DNA of 62,760 nt from Candidatus Babelota bacterium (GCA_018266085.1 JAFEAZ010000012.1:1-62760), one strand, 5' to 3'; positions 16,911 to 26,493 are shown, counted from the first letter of the stretch. Notes: generated from the sequence alone by a model not told the origin. A program made the numbers and translations.

Positions 16911-18320
16911 TCACTTAAGCGTTTTCCACAACCCTGAACGAAACCGTTGTATATACACAATGCTCATCAACGCATTACCCACATAAAACGAGCCAAATAA
17001 CAATAAGATTCTCAGTGATATATCTTCAATCGGTAGTTTGGTTATGCCGTACGAAATAGGTATAAAATAGAAAATAAAGACCGCCAAGCGTGAATACATA
17101 ACAATACGCACATTCCCAGCACCGCGTAACGCACCCGATAATACCAATTGCAGCAGATCAAAAAAAGCGAAAGCGCTCACAAATGGAAAGATCTGTGCCG
17201 CCAAGTCGGTAAACTCATGCTTGCGGTCAAACCAGCCGATAATAGTACGGGCATTGATTGAAAAGAGGAACAGGATTGAAAAGACCACAATTGAAGCAAG
17301 GAACATAATCTTTTTTACGTTGTTTTTTATGCTCTGCCAGTTCTCCATGCCAAAATCATTACTGACCAAAAAGGTACTCACCTGCGCAAAAGCGATTGCC
17401 GGAATTAAGGCAAAACGCTCCATATCCTGCAACACGCAAAATGCTGCAACCCCTCGAGCTCCCAATGGTTTCATCATTCCTACCAACCAAATGTAGGCAA
17501 ATGCCATAGTCGCTTTGTCCAGCAGTACGGGCCAACTCAAACGAAGCAGCTCTTTGCATTGAGCCCCATCCTGCAAAGGCCCTAAAAGCGAAATGCCATA
17601 TTTGCGATAATCGGGATTATACATAACATAGGTGATCACCATGATAGTTATAACGGTATATTGTATAACTGATGCCCACGCAGACCCCTGCAAACCGAGC
17701 GCTGGCAACCCGAATGCCCCAAATATCAGACCATAATCAAAAAAAACAAAGGCGAGCGCGCCTACTATGAAAATAAACATAGGCGCTTTGGTATTTTTTA
17801 CACCGCGCAAGAAACCAACAAAGGCCAAGGCTATAAACATCAGAAAAACGCCAAGAGCGCGTAAGCGTAAAAACGGCACGCCCAATCCTACCATATCGGC
17901 AGGGACATATAACGTGTAGATATAATGCGCCCCAAAAAAGAGAAAGCTTGCTACGGTAGCGCCTAAAATACAGGTAAGCCAAAATGCATCACGCAGCGTT
18001 CTGCCCGATTGAGCAAAATTACTCATGCCATTGTAACGACCACTCAAGATGATCGTCCCAACCGACAAAGCTTCTGCTATCTTAGTAATAAAATGTATGA
18101 GATGCTTAGTGGCGCCAAGAACACCATAGGTTGTGGTTGATTTCAAGTACCCTATAAAGTAAGCGTCGAGCGAAGAGAGCATAGAATACAGCAGTAAAGA
18201 CGTGATAAATTCCGGAATAAAATAGCGTATAATACGATCGTAACTCTCTCCATGCTCTCTATCTGACAGACCAGACACATAACTTGCTAGTAAACCCTTT
18301 TTCATGCTGTTTCCCATCAT
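16911..18320 (-). CDS. MATE family efflux transporter
   Basis: About 470 residues with roughly twelve hydrophobic segments in two halves, as in the MATE (MatE) antiporters that export cationic compounds using Na+ or H+. The N-half shows a polar entry followed by FxLGxLK-like and SVGTIILSGRYNG sequence; the C-half has SWPVLLDKATMAFAYIWLVG. The start is uncertain: GTG at 18338 overlaps the rsmG stop, and ATGs lie at 18320, 18317 and 18305. The gene sits between rsmG and gatC in a tight minus-strand run. The substrate cannot be read from sequence. Confidence 0.88.
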   Translation of the reverse strand: MMGNSMKKGLLASYVSGLSDREHGESYDRIIRYFIPEFITSLLLYSMLSSLDAYFIGYLKSTTTYGVLGATKHLIHFITKIAEALSVGTIILSGRYNGMSNFAQSGRTLRDAFWLTCILGATVASFLFFGAHYIYTLYVPADMVGLGVPFLRLRALGVFLMFIALAFVGFLRGVKNTKAPMFIFIVGALAFVFFDYGLIFGAFGLPALGLQGSAWASVIQYTVITIMVITYVMYNPDYRKYGISLLGPLQDGAQCKELLRLSWPVLLDKATMAFAYIWLVGMMKPLGARGVAAFCVLQDMERFALIPAIAFAQVSTFLVSNDFGMENWQSIKNNVKKIMFLASIVVFSILFLFSINARTIIGWFDRKHEFTDLAAQIFPFVSAFAFFDLLQLVLSGALRGAGNVRIVMYSRLAVFIFYFIPISYGITKLPIEDISLRILLLFGSFYVGNALMSIVYIQRFRSGLWKTLK

Positions 18321-18327
18321 CTTAGAG

Positions 18328-19002
18328 CTATGAGCCACGCGGAGCGCGCTTCTTATACGTCAGATCTTTAAAGAATGCCAAACGTCGTTCTTTGTCCCTT
18401 AGTGTATACCAGTTGTCGATGGTATAAAAGGGCTTTTCTTTTTCGCCAGGCATCCAAAGTTTTGATGCCCAATAGATTAACAATGACGAACGATACGCGC
18501 ATGGTCCGTGAAATATACGTACCAAATCTTCCGGTTTTAGAGAAGCTCGGGCACAAAAGACGTCTACCTGCATCGGGGCCTGGTGAATAAACATCAACCA
18601 ATCCATATCACACACGAGCACATGTGATAGATTCAATGCAGCCACAACAGCGCGTAAAAATGAGAGCTTTTTCTGATTAACTTCAAGTAATACTACACGT
18701 ATATCAGGACGCATAATGGCAATGGGTATCCCCGGCACACCGCAACCAGAACCCACATCACAGATCGTCATGCTCGATTTGATCGATCCGGTTGCCAACA
18801 CTGAAAGCGCATCACGAAAATGGTCGTAGAGTACCCCTTCAAGCTCGGTAATGGCAGTCAAATTCATACGCTCATTCCAGTCCATGAGCATCTCGTAATA
18901 CTGTTTAAATAAAGCAAGCTGCTCAGGGCTAACCTGTTGATCGGCTGCAAATGCTGTCCATAAAGGCTCAGCGCTTGTCGTCTGTATACTTGTATTGTGC
19001 AT
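18328..19002 (-). CDS. rsmG: 16S rRNA (guanine-527 N7)-methyltransferase
   Basis: RsmG methylates G527 in the 530 loop of 16S rRNA; loss gives low-level streptomycin resistance in other bacteria. The product is about 224 residues and has the family's MDWNERMNLTAITE segment (about 43-56) and the SAM motif DVGSGCGVPGIPIAI near 88. A conserved EVNQKKLSFLR follows. The ATG at 19002 has AAGGG six bases upstream, which I prefer over the GTG at 19023. It often sits with mnmG or parA/parB near the origin, but none of these is seen here. Confidence 0.93.
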   Translation of the reverse strand: MHNTSIQTTSAEPLWTAFAADQQVSPEQLALFKQYYEMLMDWNERMNLTAITELEGVLYDHFRDALSVLATGSIKSSMTICDVGSGCGVPGIPIAIMRPDIRVVLLEVNQKKLSFLRAVVAALNLSHVLVCDMDWLMFIHQAPMQVDVFCARASLKPEDLVRIFHGPCAYRSSLLIYWASKLWMPGEKEKPFYTIDNWYTLRDKERRLAFFKDLTYKKRAPRGS

Positions 19003-19110
19003 GAATACCCTTCGTACCCTCACTGCCTATAAAACCATAGATTTTCGTATATCGCCTGTGCTACAGTAGCTCTTGTCGCCTTAGGATTAATTTTTATAAA
19101 AGGTAAAGCT

Positions 19111-19836
19111 ATGCGACATATGCGGTATATCGCTATAATAGCATCTTTTTTCGCTGCACACACTACCAAATGTGGCGAAGTGATAACCTTTTTTGTGCGC
19201 GCATATCCAACGGGAAATACGGCGGCGAACGCCAAGCCTTTTAACTGCTCCCTTCAAAAGCCAGGCAATCTGAGTGAATATTGCCAACAGGCAGGCATGG
19301 ACTCGACCATAACCTCTGGTATATTTTTCTCGTATGCCGGTTTTTTAAATATCTCTACGCTCAACGGGCAGGTTCTTTTCCCGCGAAAACAGCTACAACC
19401 TGAGCTCCAGCTCCTGGTCACTGACAGGATAACCCCCATACATATTCTCAACAACGTTATTGATCATTGGGAGCTTGAGCGAGGCACATTGGCCGACTTG
19501 TATACCATCAAACGCTCATGGGACAACGAAGCTCGTATTTTCTACTGGACCGTCAGCAAAGCCGAGTTACCAGCCGACGAGCAGATCTCACTCAACACGA
19601 TTGTTATGTTCGCCAAACCACGCCATGTCTATGTCCCTGAAGGGGTCACACCAACGACCGGCGATCCGAACCTTATTCTACCTGATATCTACGTCAGACA
19701 AGCCATTAAGACACCAAGCAACAGCCTGTACCTACTGAACATGCGCCAGTTTTTTGGCCCAACGGGTCTTATTCAACAGAAGAGCCCGCTGCATCAATCG
19801 TTCCATCTGTTCGACTGGGGACATGAGATCAGGTAA
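19111..19836 (+). CDS. Exported protein of unknown function
   Basis: The 241-residue product starts with a short signal-like segment (MRHMRYIAIIASFFAAHTTKCG). The mature part is a mixed, probably beta-rich sequence with a conserved-looking stretch near the C-terminus (LYLLNMRQFFGPTGLI). No family is recognised. AAAGG lies seven bases before ATG 19111; a second ATG is at 19120. It is divergent from rsmG and convergent with the symporter gene. Confidence 0.6.
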   Translation: MRHMRYIAIIASFFAAHTTKCGEVITFFVRAYPTGNTAANAKPFNCSLQKPGNLSEYCQQAGMDSTITSGIFFSYAGFLNISTLNGQVLFPRKQLQPELQLLVTDRITPIHILNNVIDHWELERGTLADLYTIKRSWDNEARIFYWTVSKAELPADEQISLNTIVMFAKPRHVYVPEGVTPTTGDPNLILPDIYVRQAIKTPSNSLYLLNMRQFFGPTGLIQQKSPLHQSFHLFDWGHEIR

Positions 19837-19901
19837 AGACAAGTTTCTTCGCTCTGAAAAAGATCTAAAAAACGAACAATACTTGCTCTATCGCCTATTA
19901 C

Positions 19902-21314
19902 TTACTGTGATTTTTGAGTAGTACGTGTAGCTAAGGAGCAAAAATAAATCGCAAGCAACCCAACAAAAAAGCCTGGCACAAGTGGTGAAACGGCGGTCGA
20001 AACGAGCGGCCAGAATGCAGAAACCATGCCGCCCGATAAAATACCGGCTGCTGCGCCAAACGGCGTTATGGTACAGGTGCTCAGTGACAAAATAACGAGA
20101 GGCCCAAACGCGCTGCCAAGCCCAGACCAGGCATACTGCACCAAATTATAAATCGATTCACTTGGATCACGTGCAATCCACAACGCAACACACGAGACCA
20201 AAATCGAACCAAGGCGAGACATCCAGACGACATGGCGCGATGGCGCATCGACACAAAAGACGCGCTTGTAGACATCCTCTGCCACCACAGAACCGGAAAT
20301 AAAAATATGACTATCAAGGGTCGACAACGTAGCTGCTAAAATGCCACACAACACAAAGCCGGCAATAAAAGGTGGAAAGAGTTGCTTAGCCATAACAACA
20401 AAAAGATTTTCAGGAGCGGTCATCGGTTCTGGAAAGTAAACGATTGCAATAAGTCCAATAGCAATAGCAGCACTTAAGACTAGAATCTGCCAAGCTATCC
20501 CAACCCATTTGGCATATTTAATATTGTTGGCATCATCGATGCCCATGAAATTAGTCAAAATATGTGGTTGACCAAAATAGCCAAGCCCCCAGCCAAGCGC
20601 CAAGAGAATACCGTTGAGGGTGCCCGCAACAGAAGGAACAAGCGAAAGCTGCGTGCCATGCGCTTTAAGGCCCGCTACCAAAACATCCCACCCACCAATG
20701 CTGGTATAGGCAACAGCGGGAACCAGCACAATCATACCCAACAAGAAGATGCCCTGGAAAAGGTCACACCAGGCAATCGCTACAAAACCACCAAGCAGCG
20801 TGTAGACTATGGCCGATGCCAGCCCTAAAAAAGTACCAATGTGGTAGTTCAAGCCGAATGCTGAAGCGAAAAGCTTGCCAAGACCAACGAGCGCCGATGC
20901 AATATAAAAAGTGAAGAACAATAATGCCATGCAGGCGGTTAATAAGCGTACAATGCCTGATCGATCGCCACAGCGCGCTGCCAAAAAGGATGAAAGCGTG
21001 ACGGCGCCATACTGTTCCGTTGCTCGACGCAAGCGCGGAGCAATGAAGTGCCAATTGATATACATAAAAAAGACTAGCCCTATGGCTGTCCATGCTTCAA
21101 GCATGCCGCGCGTATAGAGCGCTGCAGGAAATGCCATGAAAAGCCATGCGCCCATATCGCTTGCTTGGGTTGCTATAGCGGTAACAAAATAGTTGACCGA
21201 GCGATCGCCAAGCATGTAGGCATCGGCATGTTTTGCTTTAAAATAAAAAATGAGCCCAATTACTGTCAAAATAGAAAAATAGATCCCAAATGCCGCAAGA
21301 ATTTGCACATCCAT
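19902..21314 (-). CDS. Sodium:solute symporter (SSS family), PutP-like
   Basis: A 470-residue protein with about thirteen hydrophobic segments, typical of the SSS family that couples Na+ entry to uptake of proline, pantothenate or other solutes. The family pattern shows in SDMGAWLFMAFPAALY (helix 2, near 52), the GLGYFGQPHILTNFMGI stretch (about 240-257) and ILAATLSTLDSHIFISGSVVAEDVYKR (about 325-352). Those regions match PutP best, so proline is the leading guess. AGGAG precedes the ATG. For a biosynthetically poor organism this is a likely amino-acid import route. Confidence 0.85.
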   Translation of the reverse strand: MDVQILAAFGIYFSILTVIGLIFYFKAKHADAYMLGDRSVNYFVTAIATQASDMGAWLFMAFPAALYTRGMLEAWTAIGLVFFMYINWHFIAPRLRRATEQYGAVTLSSFLAARCGDRSGIVRLLTACMALLFFTFYIASALVGLGKLFASAFGLNYHIGTFLGLASAIVYTLLGGFVAIAWCDLFQGIFLLGMIVLVPAVAYTSIGGWDVLVAGLKAHGTQLSLVPSVAGTLNGILLALGWGLGYFGQPHILTNFMGIDDANNIKYAKWVGIAWQILVLSAAIAIGLIAIVYFPEPMTAPENLFVVMAKQLFPPFIAGFVLCGILAATLSTLDSHIFISGSVVAEDVYKRVFCVDAPSRHVVWMSRLGSILVSCVALWIARDPSESIYNLVQYAWSGLGSAFGPLVILSLSTCTITPFGAAAGILSGGMVSAFWPLVSTAVSPLVPGFFVGLLAIYFCSLATRTTQKSQ

Positions 21315-21373
21315 AACTACTCCTAAAACATTTCTTTGCCGCTATTAATGCTGATATCCTAGTAGTCTATCAG

Positions 21374-22186
21374 TTACCTAGGCAACATAAAGAGCTGTTC
21401 TGCCCTCTTTGTTGTTGTCGCGCTTACCTGCTCGACTGAAACACCCAGCAGCTCTGCCACATACTCTGCCACCGTGGCAATCTGTGCCGGGCTGTTTTGT
21501 TTGCCACGTATAACCTGTGGCGGCAAGAATGGCGCATCAGTCTCAAGTATAAGTGATGATAGCGGTACATGCTTGACCACATCGCGCAACTGATTATTCT
21601 TCGGATAGGTTATGGCACCACCAATGCCAAACGCAAAGCCCATCTCGAGCGTAAAATCAGCAAATGGTATACCTTCGGAAAAACAGTGAATCACGCCACG
21701 TTTGAGCTGCCCTTTGTATTCTTCAAGCGCGCGCACCGTTTCGTCAGCCGCATCACGGGTATGTACAATGAGTGCCAGATCATGCTCAAGCGCCAGTTCA
21801 ATCTGTGCCTTGAAGGCATCTTTTTGGCGCGCAAGATTATAGTCAGGGTAGTGCATATCGAGCCCACACTCGCCAATCGCCACAATCTTGTTCTGCTCTT
21901 TGTTACGTACCAATGCTTCTAGCTCGCGCAGATCATCATGCCATGTTGCTGTGCAATCGTTCGGGTGAAGACCAACGGCAGCAAAAACTGGTTCATACCG
22001 CTTGGCAAGTGCTACACAGTTTAAACTCTCGGGCAGACTCGTGCCCACATTAATAATCGTTTTTACATGACGTTCAGCAGCTTGGTGTATAATTGCTTGA
22101 GCATGCTCAACTTCAACTTCGGTTAACATAGTATCGAAGGCAGTTTTTACCATCATATTGATATGGCAATGGGTATCGATCAGCAT
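21374..22186 (-). CDS. tatD: TatD family metal-dependent hydrolase/DNase
   Basis: TatD proteins are metal-dependent nucleases of the amidohydrolase fold. Motifs in the 270-residue product: DTHCHIN (metal His6 and His8), GLHPND near 92, IGECGLDMHY near 127, HTRDA near 161, HCFSEG near 185, and LETDAPFLPP near 220. The 3' end is intact. It lies 59 bases beyond the symporter start on the same strand. Functions from quality control to DNA repair have been proposed for relatives, and nothing here decides between them. Confidence 0.93.
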   Translation of the reverse strand: MLIDTHCHINMMVKTAFDTMLTEVEVEHAQAIIHQAAERHVKTIINVGTSLPESLNCVALAKRYEPVFAAVGLHPNDCTATWHDDLRELEALVRNKEQNKIVAIGECGLDMHYPDYNLARQKDAFKAQIELALEHDLALIVHTRDAADETVRALEEYKGQLKRGVIHCFSEGIPFADFTLEMGFAFGIGGAITYPKNNQLRDVVKHVPLSSLILETDAPFLPPQVIRGKQNSPAQIATVAEYVAELLGVSVEQVSATTTKRAEQLFMLPR

Positions 22187-22395
22187 ACGTATATTCTTTC
22201 ATAAGCTTTTTTATTAGCGCTTTAGACAATGAACCAGTATGACCCATTCCCGTATGCCCGTCGAGTCGAGCCTGTTTCGCCAACCATCCTTTCATCTGGC
22301 AAACGGTAAAAAGTACTGCCTGTTGCTGCTTTTTCACAACAGAATAGAATCAAAGCGATAACGAAACTATGGATAATTAACCATCAGGACTCTTT

Positions 22396-22818
22396 ATGAA
22401 AACTCTGCGACTACTTTCTCTTGCCTGCTTAGTGAATGCTGTACAGCTAGCCGCATGCGACACAAAACAACACACGCGAGAATGCTTGCAGCAGCAAGTA
22501 ACTGAGCGCTATCAATTGACGCGCCTAGAAGCACGAGAGTTAGATGAATGCATGAATCGGCTCAATGCTTTTTGTCATGCGCAAAAGACATTAACCATCT
22601 CACAAAAATGGGATGAGTTGTTGAACAACCCAAGCATGCTAGAAACTATTTGGGGTGGATCAACATGTCAAAACCTCCTCAACAAAATCAAAAATAGAGC
22701 TGCAATAGAAGAAGAGCTGGAAAAAAAGCATAAAAAAGCGCTCTTTGATGCACGCTTGCAATACCCACAATTTGATATTACAGCACGCAAGCATCATGAG
22801 TGTCTGCACCAGAAATAA
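22396..22818 (+). CDS. Exported protein of unknown function
   Basis: The 140-residue product begins with a signal peptide (MKTLRLLSLACLVNAVQLAA, cleavage near LAA-CD). The mature protein is helical and charged, with six cysteines in the mature chain that could pair in the envelope. No family is recognised. AGGA precedes the ATG. It is divergent from tatD and followed by a hairpin. Confidence 0.6.
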   Translation: MKTLRLLSLACLVNAVQLAACDTKQHTRECLQQQVTERYQLTRLEARELDECMNRLNAFCHAQKTLTISQKWDELLNNPSMLETIWGGSTCQNLLNKIKNRAAIEEELEKKHKKALFDARLQYPQFDITARKHHECLHQK

Positions 22819-23137
22819 AACAGCGCCCGCCTTTAGATGAACACAAAGAGTCTCAGCATGTGTAAAAAACGTATGCTGGGACTTCGTATAAAAAATTTGA
22901 ACTTCACTTAAAGCCTTTCTTCGCGACACACAAACTCAAAAAAAGCTGCTACAACAAGCTTTTTTATACACGCGCGCATTATAACGGATACCTCTTGCCA
23001 ATCAAGCATATGCGCTTATTAGTACTTTTATTTGACAAAGATACGATCTGAATTACCCTATGTTACGAGAAAGCATGATGTAGATAATGAGGTAGCAGTG
23101 TTTCAACCATCCTATAAATCAATAAAGGAGTACTCAC
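22819..23137 (+). other. Gene-free stretch before the HU gene
   Basis: About 320 bases without a credible gene. It holds the hairpin at 22849-22884 and AT-rich sequence. A TTGACA at 23032-23037 may be the -35 of the HU promoter, but the best -10 candidates (TACCCT, TATGTT) are poorly matched or badly spaced. No RNA gene was recognised. Confidence 0.4.
22849..22884 (+). terminator. Hairpin after the 22396 gene
   Basis: AGTCTCAGCAT / ATGCTGGGACT pair (one G.T) around a 13-base A-rich loop, about 30 bases past the stop. No strong T-run follows, so termination would be moderate. Confidence 0.4.
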
Positions 23138-23425
23138 ATGAATAAAAGTGAGTTGATTGCTTCTTTGAGTGAAGAAACTGCGTTCAGCAAAAAGGACGTA
23201 GCTCGCGTTATAGATTCATTTACCAGAATCGTAGAACGCACCTTGAAAAAAGGCGAAAAAGTTTCGCTTACCGGGTTTGGTTCATTCTGGATTTCAATGC
23301 GTCCAGCACGCAATGGTATCAATCCAGCAACTAAAAAACGTATCAGTCTTCCGGCGGTTAACGTTCCTCGCTTTAAAGCAGGAAAGAATCTCCGCAAAAC
23401 TGTTAGAGCTGTTAAAATCGGTTAA
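23138..23425 (+). CDS. HU family DNA-binding protein
   Basis: HU/IHF proteins bend and compact DNA. The 95-residue product has the family layout: an N-terminal helical pair (MNKSELIASLSEETAFSKKD), GEKVSLTGFGSF at about 45-56, and the DNA-gripping arm with RPARNGINPATKKRI at about 61-75. It ends in FKAGKNLRKTV. The arm keeps the Arg-Asn-Pro pattern. AAAGGAG precedes the ATG, and a strong terminator follows, so it is monocistronic and probably highly expressed. Confidence 0.95.
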   Translation: MNKSELIASLSEETAFSKKDVARVIDSFTRIVERTLKKGEKVSLTGFGSFWISMRPARNGINPATKKRISLPAVNVPRFKAGKNLRKTVRAVKIG

Positions 23426-23461
23426 CATACAGCTTGATTCAGAAAAAAGCTTCTATTTCGG

Positions 23462-23491
23462 AAAAAGGTCGCACTTGTGCGGCCTTTTTTT
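23462..23491 (+). terminator. Intrinsic terminator of the HU gene
   Basis: GGTCGCAC-tt-GTGCGGCC stem followed by seven T, preceded by an A-run. A textbook rho-independent terminator 40 bases after the HU stop. It separates HU from the downstream cassette. Confidence 0.85.
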
Positions 23492-23559
23492 GCGCCTTAA
23501 AATGTCTGGCCCTTTGCAGAAAGCCTTTCAGATCAGCAATTACACACGTTTAAAAAACC

Positions 23560-23588
23560 TTGAATAAAAAAATCAAACATATTAGAAT
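23560..23588 (+). promoter_or_regulatory. Sigma70-like promoter of the nucleotide-enzyme cassette
   Basis: TTGAAT (23560-23565), 17-base spacer, TAGAAT (23583-23588). The expected start lies about 33 bases before the ATG at 23628. With the HU terminator just upstream, it would drive the cassette as one transcription unit. Confidence 0.5.
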
Positions 23589-23627
23589 TTCGCTCCATCA
23601 CACACTATAAACAACAAGGATTCCTCT

Positions 23628-24287
23628 ATGCTATCTATTGTATGCCTCGCGTTATTTTCAGCATCATCATTCCTCTTCTCTTGTGATGAGCATCGTTCAG
23701 ATAAAATACAAATTTTAAGCAGATACAGAGAAACCCATCACAGCACCCCTTATACACGCCCTTCTTTTCTCACACAAAAAAAGAGAGCTGAATATGAACA
23801 AAGACGACAAGAACTTGCAGGGCAAGCTCTCAAAAAAACGGCCACGGAAAAAGCACAAACAACTATCAATCAAGCAACGGCTGTCGCTCCCTCCGTACTT
23901 GCAAAAAAAGAAGAAGCCGACGACAGACAAGATCAATCAAATAAGCCTCTTGTAGCCGCCCACAGAGAGTTTATATATGATGGATACACACAACGCAGAG
24001 GCGCTCCAAAAAGGATAAGTATTTTCTGCCAAGGCTGCGATAGTCGTATCATGGATTATCAAAAAGATGGTCCAGGGAGATTGCTGCGTTGCTATAGTGA
24101 CCGCTGCATTGACTGCCCTCTTTCGTCTGCAGATCGCACTTTCACTGCGCGTACGATACTCTCTGCTCCTCAGCTGCAGTGTCAGCATTGTGCGTCAACT
24201 ATCGGCAAACCTATGATCTATTGCGGATATGGCGAAAATAGACCAGCTTTTCATTTGAATCCTCGTGCATTTTATATAAAAAACTAA
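23628..24287 (+). CDS. Exported zinc-ribbon protein, first gene of the nucleotide-enzyme cassette
   Basis: The 219-residue product starts with a signal-like segment (MLSIVCLALFSASSFLFSC; Cys19 might allow lipidation, but the lipobox is poor). A basic, helical linker runs to about 115. The C-terminal domain is a four-cysteine-type ribbon: CQGC (134-137), YQKDGPG (144-150), RCYSDRC (154-160), CQHC (185-188). The same motif order recurs in the last cassette gene at 27132. The two therefore share a family whose function I do not know; nucleic-acid or protein binding by the zinc site is a guess. AAGGA precedes the ATG. Confidence 0.6.
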   Translation: MLSIVCLALFSASSFLFSCDEHRSDKIQILSRYRETHHSTPYTRPSFLTQKKRAEYEQRRQELAGQALKKTATEKAQTTINQATAVAPSVLAKKEEADDRQDQSNKPLVAAHREFIYDGYTQRRGAPKRISIFCQGCDSRIMDYQKDGPGRLLRCYSDRCIDCPLSSADRTFTARTILSAPQLQCQHCASTIGKPMIYCGYGENRPAFHLNPRAFYIKN

Positions 24288-24320
24288 TACTCCTCTTCCA
24301 TTTAAAAGAGTTTACACAGC

Positions 24321-25565
24321 ATGAATAGAACATTGAGCATTTTCCTCTACGCAACTATTGCTTTAACCGTCCCTATACGCGGCCAACAGAATATACAGCT
24401 TTCTCCTTCATATCATGCAATTATCGAAAAATTAATCTGCTTTAGCGATAAAGGACTTAAGGTCTTTTACGGAGGTCCGATTGATACGAAAGACAAGGGC
24501 ATCAAGTGGATAATGCCGATCTCATTTGAAGATCGCAAAAAAAAGACACGTGCAATTTATGAAATAGCCTTTATTAATTGTACGCCTGAGACAGCAAAGG
24601 ATGCTGAAATTTTATTTATCGATGTTCCGGAGATTCCTATAAAGTTTAAAAATGATGCAACGACCGATTACGCCACTTTCTCTTCGCTTATCAAGGGAAA
24701 CTATAAAGATGGCAGCTATATAGTTGTTCGTTGTGCAGAAGTGGCGAATTTACACTTCCCCGATATCTTTATTCATTGCCTCTACAGCAAGAAACTTGAA
24801 TCAGACAAACAAAAGATTGCACACTATCTGCACAAAACCTTCCATACCCGTAAGAATTTTCTGAATTATTACAAGAGTCAGACCACTGAAACAATCACAC
24901 AAGAAGATGAAGAGCAAACAACCTATCAACCGCAGCTGATTGAAACAAACTTGGGCAAGCAAACAGGATCTTTTTATGTAACTAAAATTGTGAAAAAGAA
25001 GGACGCATGGAAAGCCTATTATGTTATTTATCCAGCAACTACCACATTAGAATCGATCGCCGCTAGTAATGAACATATTTTAATTCGTCTTGATTCTGGA
25101 TGTGTTAGCGGCCAAATATACGATGACGAAGCATGTGATTGCTTAGACCAACTGCATGAAGGGCTTAACCAACTCATGCAAAACAACCTCTGCCCTGGCC
25201 TTATTATTCATATTCCTACTCATGATGGCCGAGGCTTTGGAACTGCTCCAAAAGCTGAGACCGAGATTTACAAGCGCGGAGGCGAGGGGTGCGTTCACTC
25301 AACTCCTGCTCTAGACACGATTTCAGCTGCCAAACTTCTTTATGGTACTGACAGCTATGATATCCGTTCATTCGATGGCGCAGCACAACTCTTAGCTTCC
25401 CTCAATATTAAAAAGGTAGTATTACTCACCGATAACGTGAATAAAATAGCCTTACTCGAAAAATATGGGGTTCACGTCCTACGAAAAAAAACCAAAACCA
25501 ATAAACCTTCCTGCATTGTGCATATAGACGCGAAGAAAAAAAGCGGAAATTATTTTATCGATTAA
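24321..25565 (+). CDS. Export-signal-bearing GTP cyclohydrolase II-like protein
   Basis: GTP cyclohydrolase II (RibA) opens GTP to start riboflavin synthesis. The C-terminal half of this 414-residue protein keeps the zinc cysteines with exact family spacing (Cys261, Cys272, Cys274 in SGCVSG...ACDCLDQL), HDGRGFG (301-307, catalytic Arg304), and the tail LLTDNVNKIALLEKYGVHV. Residues 1-22 look like a signal peptide (MNRTLSIFLYATIALTVPIRG), which normal RibA lacks. Residues 30-230 match nothing I know and are not a RibB domain by eye. No other riboflavin gene is nearby. It may act on GTP outside the cytoplasm, or on another purine nucleotide. Confidence 0.7.
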   Translation: MNRTLSIFLYATIALTVPIRGQQNIQLSPSYHAIIEKLICFSDKGLKVFYGGPIDTKDKGIKWIMPISFEDRKKKTRAIYEIAFINCTPETAKDAEILFIDVPEIPIKFKNDATTDYATFSSLIKGNYKDGSYIVVRCAEVANLHFPDIFIHCLYSKKLESDKQKIAHYLHKTFHTRKNFLNYYKSQTTETITQEDEEQTTYQPQLIETNLGKQTGSFYVTKIVKKKDAWKAYYVIYPATTTLESIAASNEHILIRLDSGCVSGQIYDDEACDCLDQLHEGLNQLMQNNLCPGLIIHIPTHDGRGFGTAPKAETEIYKRGGEGCVHSTPALDTISAAKLLYGTDSYDIRSFDGAAQLLASLNIKKVVLLTDNVNKIALLEKYGVHVLRKKTKTNKPSCIVHIDAKKKSGNYFID

Positions 25566-25588
25566 CCTTATACACCACGAGAACTTCT

Positions 25589-26491
25589 ATGAAAATAATT
25601 AACTCACTAGTACTGTGTGCAGCTATGACAACTTATGTACGCGCAAGTGAAGCTTTCAAAAAACTCGACGATCGGATGATTCAAGCTAACTCGTTAGTCG
25701 GTGTAGGGCTTGACCCAGACCTGACCAAAATGCCTTATGAAATCATTAATTCTGATCAATCACCCGAGCAAAAAACATTCTCATTTTTAAAAGAAGTGAT
25801 TACTATTACGGCGCCCCATAGCTGTTGTTTTAAGCTGCAAAAAGCTTTCTATGATCAGTTTGATCTAGGGCACGAGCTTCTCAGACAAACAGTACAGTTC
25901 ATCCATGAGAACTATCCGGACATTCCAGCCTATGTTGATTGTAAAATCGGCGACACCGACAACACCATGAAGGCGTACATGTCACTTTTATTCGATGACA
26001 TTAAAGCTGACGCTGTCGTTATCAATCCTTACATGGGTGATGATGTTATGGAGCCGTTCGTGAACGACCCGAAAAAAACGGCTATCGTTCTTATCCAAAC
26101 AAGCAACCCGAATGCCAAAATTGTCCAAGATATACCTTTAGCCAATGGTAAAAAGTTATGGCAAGAGATGCTTGATCTTGCCCTTGAACGGTGGAACAAG
26201 AACAACAATCTTATATTCGTCTTATCAAGCAACAGCGATTGTGACTACTCATTAGTTCGTTCAAAAATCCCTCAAAACAGTGCCTTACTCCTTGCTGGCA
26301 TTGGCCTACAAGGAGGCAACCCTCAAGTAGTACGTCAATTGCTGAATAATGAAAAAAGAGGCGTTTTTGTAAACTCGTCGCGCGGCATACTGTACCCTTA
26401 TGTCCAAGATGATGCCAATTGGCGATCCGCAATACTATCGGCCGTTGTCGAATTAAAAAACGTTTTCAATAATATCAGAGAGCAACAATAA
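25589..26491 (+). CDS. Export-signal-bearing orotidine 5'-phosphate decarboxylase-like protein
   Basis: OMP decarboxylase makes UMP. This 300-residue protein is of the PyrF type 2 kind: GLDPD (40-44), FKLQKAFYDQ (81-90), the catalytic DCKIGDT with Asp117, Lys119 and Asp122, NPYMGDD (146-152), AGIGLQGG (236-243) and NSSRGIL (262-268). The catalytic residues look intact. The first 19 residues (MKIINSLVLCAAMTTYVRA, cleavage VRA-SE) are an added hydrophobic signal-like segment; family sequence resumes right after it. The later in-frame ATG at 25625 has no ribosome-binding site. It lies 23 bases after the GTP cyclohydrolase-like gene. No other pyrimidine gene is seen. Confidence 0.82.
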   Translation: MKIINSLVLCAAMTTYVRASEAFKKLDDRMIQANSLVGVGLDPDLTKMPYEIINSDQSPEQKTFSFLKEVITITAPHSCCFKLQKAFYDQFDLGHELLRQTVQFIHENYPDIPAYVDCKIGDTDNTMKAYMSLLFDDIKADAVVINPYMGDDVMEPFVNDPKKTAIVLIQTSNPNAKIVQDIPLANGKKLWQEMLDLALERWNKNNNLIFVLSSNSDCDYSLVRSKIPQNSALLLAGIGLQGGNPQVVRQLLNNEKRGVFVNSSRGILYPYVQDDANWRSAILSAVVELKNVFNNIREQQ

Positions 26492-26493
26492 CC

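Noticed and set aside
22113-22337. 74-codon minus-strand frame upstream of tatD
   Set aside because: It overlaps the tatD start in another frame, has no ribosome-binding site, and shows no domain or signal peptide.
23032-23064. HU promoter from TTGACA
   Set aside because: The -35 is perfect, but no well-placed -10 was found (TACCCT and TATGTT are poor), so I did not list it as a separate promoter.
24321-25565. Bifunctional RibBA (DHBP synthase plus GTP cyclohydrolase II)
   Set aside because: The N-terminal half shows none of the RibB motifs, so only the C-terminal cyclohydrolase assignment is supported.
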